Source: Haliscomenobacter sp. (lineage in GTDB: Bacteria; Bacteroidota; Bacteroidia; Chitinophagales; Saprospiraceae). Taken from it: DNA of 64,000 bases. A model generated the notes under the pieces. That model was not told the DNA's origin. It made no database searches and saw only the letters and a list, made by a program, of their open reading frames with translations. Both the position numbers and the translations under genes were made by a program. Location: contig JADJHZ010000001.1 of the NCBI GenBank assembly GCA_016707205.1, forward strand, positions 1-64,000, given 5' to 3'. Shown piece after piece: positions 60,911 through 64,000 of this stretch. The number at the start of each line of letters is the position of its first letter. Position 1 is the stretch's first letter.

Positions 60911-61971
60911 TCAAAATTTAGGACAAAGGATGGTTTCGTTGTTGTAATTTCCCAGGAAGGCAATGGATATTTCCAGCGCTCCGGACTTGGCCCCGGAGCG
61001 GTTCAGGCTGCTCAGTCCGACATCGTAACTCAGACCGATCAGGAAGTTGTTGTACTCAATGCCAAACATGGCCACTGCGGCGTCCAGTCCAAATGCGTTC
61101 TCCAGGCTTCTCACTCCGCGAACCCATCCGCCGGTATGGAGGGCATACCCTTTGGCGTCGTTGAGCAGAAACCGGAAATTGCCCCCGGCATTAGCCGCTA
61201 GATGCGGCCCCTGCTTATACGCCAGAACCCGTGGCGAAAATTGGAAGTTATTACCTGCAGGGAGCAGAAAACTCAAATGCGCCGACACTTTCTGATGAAG
61301 AAAATCCTCTTGTTTCAGCTCCTCAATAGGCTCGTTGGCGTAAAAACTGATCTGGGGCTCCAGTAAGTGGTGCATGGCAAACCCGGCAAAAACTCCAGGC
61401 CTCCGGTTGGGCGAATACACGTAGTTTATGCCAAAGGCAAAGTCTCCGAAGGAAAAATTATTCTCGGGAAGATATTCCCCGGTTGGATTGGTATATCCAT
61501 TTTCCCCGTTAAATTGATCCTGGAATGAAAAATTGTCGTAATTCACGTTGCGCTGGGAAATACCAAACTGGAATCCTGCGGAAAGAAAGTGATCTCCGTC
61601 CTGATTAAGGGCTTTGTGATAGGCAGCGGTGATCGCAATTTGGTTGGTATAGAAATTTACAGAAGCGCTCCGGTCGCTGTATAAAATGACCCCGGTACCC
61701 AAGGCATCCTTTTTATTTTTTTTGAGGGAATTGAGGCCGAACCGGAGGTCAACCGCACCGCTAAAGGTGGTATAAGGCTCATCGAGGTAGCTTCTGCCTT
61801 GGTTCCTATAAATGGTAGCCAGGCGGTAGCCTCCATCAAATGTGCCCGCTCAAGGCGGGTTCAGGGTAAGGGAGACGCATAGAACTGGGTAAAATGCTGA
61901 TCCTGGCCGGTCAGCAGAACCGGAAATAAACAACTTATTCCAGCCGAAATAATCCGTAAACTCCGCAACAT
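60911..61971 (-). pseudogene. PorP/SprF family type IX secretion protein, frameshifted near the N-terminus
   Basis: Most of the protein (60911 to about 61845) is one open frame: DGGYRLATIYRNQGRSYLDE, YTTFSGAVDLRF, GLNSLKKNKKDALGTGVILY, and the PorP-type barrel (FAFGINYVYSP, GVFAGFAMHHL), ending LGNYNNETILCPKF. The N-terminus is in another frame: ATG at 61971, MLRSLRIISAGISCLFPVLL, then GQDQHFTQFYASPL. To join them three small changes in about 61841-61868 are needed (an A and a C missing, a C extra), giving SPLTLNPALSGTFDGGYR, a perfect PorP/SprF start. Errors or real decay are both possible; the rest is intact. It converges on ribBA with a 5-base gap. Confidence 0.83.
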
Positions 61972-62073
61972 ACACTTGGGTTTTCAAAACCGGGAACGGA
62001 AACTTCCCCGGGAAGTGGTCAAAAGTAGCGCTTAATTTGAACTCTAAGTGAACGGTTTTTTGCGGAATCTTAT

Positions 62074-62081
62074 TATTTTTG
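62074..62081 (+). promoter_or_regulatory. -7 box for the NlpC/P60 gene
   Basis: TATTTTTG (exact TAnnTTTG), 46 bases before the ATG at 62128. Confidence 0.45.
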
Positions 62082-62127
62082 GCGCAACGGCTTGAATATC
62101 ACTCCATAATTCAATTCAATCTCGCCC

Positions 62128-62973
62128 ATGCCCTTTGGGATCTGTCCTTTCAGCGTCATCCCGGTGCGAAGTATGCCTTCCCACCGAAGCGAACTGCTTT
62201 CCCAGTTGCTTTTTGGCGAGCTGTTTGAAATCCTGGAAACAAAGGGGCGGCAATGGTATCGGGTCCGGTGTTCCAACGACCATTTTGTTGGCTGGATTGA
62301 GCAGGCGCAATGCAAGCTGATCACTCCCGGTGAATTTGAGCAATACCGCGATAACTTTGCCTACAGCCTGGAATTGGTCCAGGCGGTTATGGGACCGGAC
62401 CATTTTATCCCCGTGACCATGGGCGCCCGGTTGCCTAATTTCGATGGGCTTCATTTCCGGTTTGGCGATCTGGTATACACCTTCAGCGGTCAAGCTCTGA
62501 CGACAGGCGATATCCGGCCTGGCGCCGACTTTCTATTGAAAATTGCCAAGCGGTACTTAAGTACGCCTTTTCTGTGGGGAGGCCGCTCCCATTTGGAATG
62601 GATGCCCCGGGTTTTGTTCAACTCATTTACCAATTTGCCGGTATCTATTTGCCCCGGGAAGCGGAAGCTCAAATCGATTCTGGGGAAGTCGTCGATTTTA
62701 TTGAAAAGGCGCAGCCTGGCGACCTGGCTTTTTTTGAAAATAAAGCCGGAAAAATTGTGCACGTAGGAATGATCATGCCGGAAAACCGAATCATCCGCCT
62801 TCGGCGCTGTCCGTATAGACCTGCTTGACCACTACGGCATTTTTAACCTCGAGCAAGGCCGCTACACCCGCCGCCTCCGCCTGATCAAACGCCTGCTCCC
62901 TTCAACCGGTTCTCCCGCCAACTCCTTACTCCCTGAATCCGAACCTGCCTACAAACAAGCGGAACTCTTCTAG
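62128..62973 (+). pseudogene. SH3b-NlpC/P60 cell-wall peptidase, two frameshifts
   Basis: The first frame (62128 to about 62590) gives the bacterial SH3 region (FSVIPVRSMPSHRSELLSQL, LFGELFEIL, GWIEQAQC) and the beginning of the catalytic domain (IAKRYLSTPFLWGGRS). The second (about 62590-62795) continues PFGMDAPGFVQLIYQFAGIYLPREA and AQPGDLAFFENKAGKIVHVGMI (His). The third (about 62795-62973) ends GAVRIDLLDHYGIFNLEQGRYTRRLR. One missing C near 62590 and a two-base loss near 62796 explain the breaks; the whole is about 281 residues. Where D-C-S-G is expected the sequence is D-A-P-G, so the nucleophile Cys is absent as read. Confidence 0.85.
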
Positions 62974-63013
62974 CTAAATTAAAGAGGCGCAAGGCCAAAT
63001 CGCCCCGCGCCCC

Positions 63014-63048
63014 TTCTAAGGTCCAATGTCTAGCGCCTAACGTCTAAC
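63014..63048. repeat. degenerate 7-bp tandem repeat, about 5 units
   Basis: Consecutive heptamers TTCTAAG, GTCCAAT, GTCTAGC, GCCTAAC, GTCTAAC. The consensus is GTCTAAC. The last unit contains the stop codon of the lipoprotein gene on the minus strand. The spacer is between that gene and the NlpC/P60 gene, whose 3' ends face each other. Confidence 0.65.
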
Positions 63049-63889
63049 CCCGTTTCCACCAAGGGCGGGCATAGATGGTTTTTTGCTCCCCATTAGGCAG
63101 GGTTACGGTAGCGATCGGATCGCAAAGGCCAGGGCCGTTGTCGTAGTCGATGGTCCATGTTTTGTTGTTCACCGTGATCTGGACCGCGCCTCGCTCAAAC
63201 CAGCGGCAATTGGCATTGCGCACGAGCGGCTCGGTAATCGTCTTGGTGAATGCGTTGCCGTTGCGGTTGACTCCCTTGCCAGAACCCGTTATCACAAAGA
63301 CATCGTCCAGGTGGATCTTGGTGTTGAACCCTGTGATTTGGGTACGGGTGTAATCGTTCGACCAAGTCACTACTTTGCCATTGGGATACGTGATTTTTCC
63401 ACTGGTCAGTTGCCAGGTAAAATAAGGATACCCTTTGTCGTTCTTGCCTTTGTAGGTGATGGTCCGCACGCCTTCTACTTTGGCGCTATCGATCGTGAAG
63501 TTCTCCAGGGTGACAATACGGGTGGCGCCGGCCACATTCAGGGAGTCGGATTGCACAATAAGGATCTTTCCGGTCCTCGTGCGGCCTCCGCGGCCCTGGC
63601 AACCGTCCGTTCCATAGTCAATAACGATAGTCCGTGGGAAAGAATTCCGGTTGGGGGTAACGGTAACCGTTGGGCATTTAGAACGGATCGAAATGCCGAG
63701 CCCCAATTCTTCCATGGTCATATCGATTTCTTCTTCGACGTCCTCCGAGAAGTCAAACGCGAGGGCCACGTCTTCTGAATCTTCGGTGAAATTTTCCGTT
63801 ACGATCTCGTCGTTTTCGTCTTTGGTACATGCATTGAAGCTAAGGCCTATAGCCGCGAACAGGAAAAGAAACAAAAATGCCTTTTTCAT
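63044..63889 (-). CDS. hypothetical lipoprotein
   Basis: About 281 residues from ATG 63889 (MKKAFLFLFLFAAIGLSFNACTKDE): a lipoprotein signal with Cys at 20, followed by an acidic stretch (DENDEIVTENFTEDSEDVA). An upstream in-frame start at 63946 would place 19 residues before the signal and is unlikely. The mature part, about 80-281, seems beta-rich, with CPTVTVTPNRNSFPRTIVIDYG, GRTRTGKILI, and WTIDYDNGPGLCDPIATVTLPNGE; two Cys pairs could form disulfides. I do not know the function; similar surface lipoproteins are frequent in Bacteroidota. Confidence 0.8.
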   Translation of the reverse strand: MKKAFLFLFLFAAIGLSFNACTKDENDEIVTENFTEDSEDVALAFDFSEDVEEEIDMTMEELGLGISIRSKCPTVTVTPNRNSFPRTIVIDYGTDGCQGRGGRTRTGKILIVQSDSLNVAGATRIVTLENFTIDSAKVEGVRTITYKGKNDKGYPYFTWQLTSGKITYPNGKVVTWSNDYTRTQITGFNTKIHLDDVFVITGSGKGVNRNGNAFTKTITEPLVRNANCRWFERGAVQITVNNKTWTIDYDNGPGLCDPIATVTLPNGEQKTIYARPWWKRG

Positions 63890-64000
63890 AATTGGATATG
63901 TTTTTTTAATAAAGTGGTAAAAAACTACTTTCCGGGGTGCGCACATTCGGATGAGCAGGGAAGAATCGCAGGTGAAGGTTGTTTTCGCGATTCGTTGGTA

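Noticed and set aside
63951..64000. ATG at 63951 opening a frame to the end of the window
   Set aside because: Only 16 codons are visible; it may be a gene start but cannot be supported.
1..64000. tRNA, rRNA, CRISPR, insertion sequences, prophage or defence genes
   Set aside because: I looked for tRNA T-loop signatures, regular spaced repeats, transposase and integrase motifs and toxin-antitoxin pairs and found none that hold up.

Overview
The window looks like a chromosomal segment of a Bacteroidota bacterium of the class Saprospiria (family Saprospiraceae or close), probably from a metagenome or single long-read assembly. Evidence: moderate GC (about 50 percent by eye), Bacteroidota-type -7 promoter boxes (TAnnTTTG) in front of many genes, type IX secretion features (PorP/SprF-like protein, C-terminal sorting domains), a TamL-type lipoprotein BamA homologue, a BT_3928-family protein next to DUF1599, an enlarged NusB, and LytTR/LytS-type signalling. 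I saw no rRNA, tRNA, CRISPR array, prophage or insertion sequence. Almost everything is core-genome housekeeping.

Layout. 1-11 kb: a partial exported protein, miaE, a YdeI/DUF1905 protein, an M28 glutamate-carboxypeptidase-like peptidase, a PlsC acyltransferase divergent from a BCCT osmolyte transporter, an ArsC-fold protein, a membrane protein, a DUF1611 (DgcN-like) protein, DUF1599 and a BT_3928-family DoxX protein. 11-21 kb: nusB, an OmpA/thrombospondin-3 protein, guaA with a downstream substrate-binding lipoprotein, a TrmH-type methyltransferase and an alpha/beta hydrolase, then fhs, an SDR and a ferredoxin on the other strand. 22-28 kb: mutS-dapB-endonuclease/phosphatase and a lineage-specific hypothetical protein. 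28-31 kb: a large exported cohesin/dockerin protein followed by a 558-base non-coding region packed with hairpins. 31-38 kb: a LytTR/LytS two-component pair, fabD, yqgE, an M23 peptidase, purM, nth. 38-50 kb: tamL, a second TrmH-type gene, a TlpA-type oxidoreductase, purL, a heme-copper oxidase subunit III with DUF2256, a zinc-ribbon protein, an FG-GAP protein, yggS and a deoxynucleoside kinase. 51-64 kb: gatC, an ABC ATPase, a PduO-type adenosyltransferase, a 7TM-HD phosphodiesterase, DUF6580, an M1 peptidase, two glycosyltransferases with a RibBA protein, porP/sprF, an NlpC/P60 peptidase and a lipoprotein.

Two themes cut across the window. First, seven genes (trmH, the hydrolase, mutS, the cohesin/dockerin gene, purM, porP and the NlpC/P60 gene) are interrupted by one-base or two-base frame changes. 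Many lie at short homopolymers and can be repaired by one-base changes; since mutS and purM are among them, sequencing or assembly error is likelier than gene decay. Second, several intergenic spacers hold small repeats: perfect hairpins with 7-14 bp stems and short loops, and degenerate 7-8 bp tandem repeats.

The strongest candidate for something undescribed is the spacer 30,737-31,294. It carries two copies of a 19-base box plus one diverged copy of its core, each followed closely by a different terminator-like hairpin and U-tract on the plus strand, with no plus-strand gene feeding the last two. These may be small RNAs or a mobile RNA element. A palindrome cluster (TTTCACA half-sites) sits just before them.
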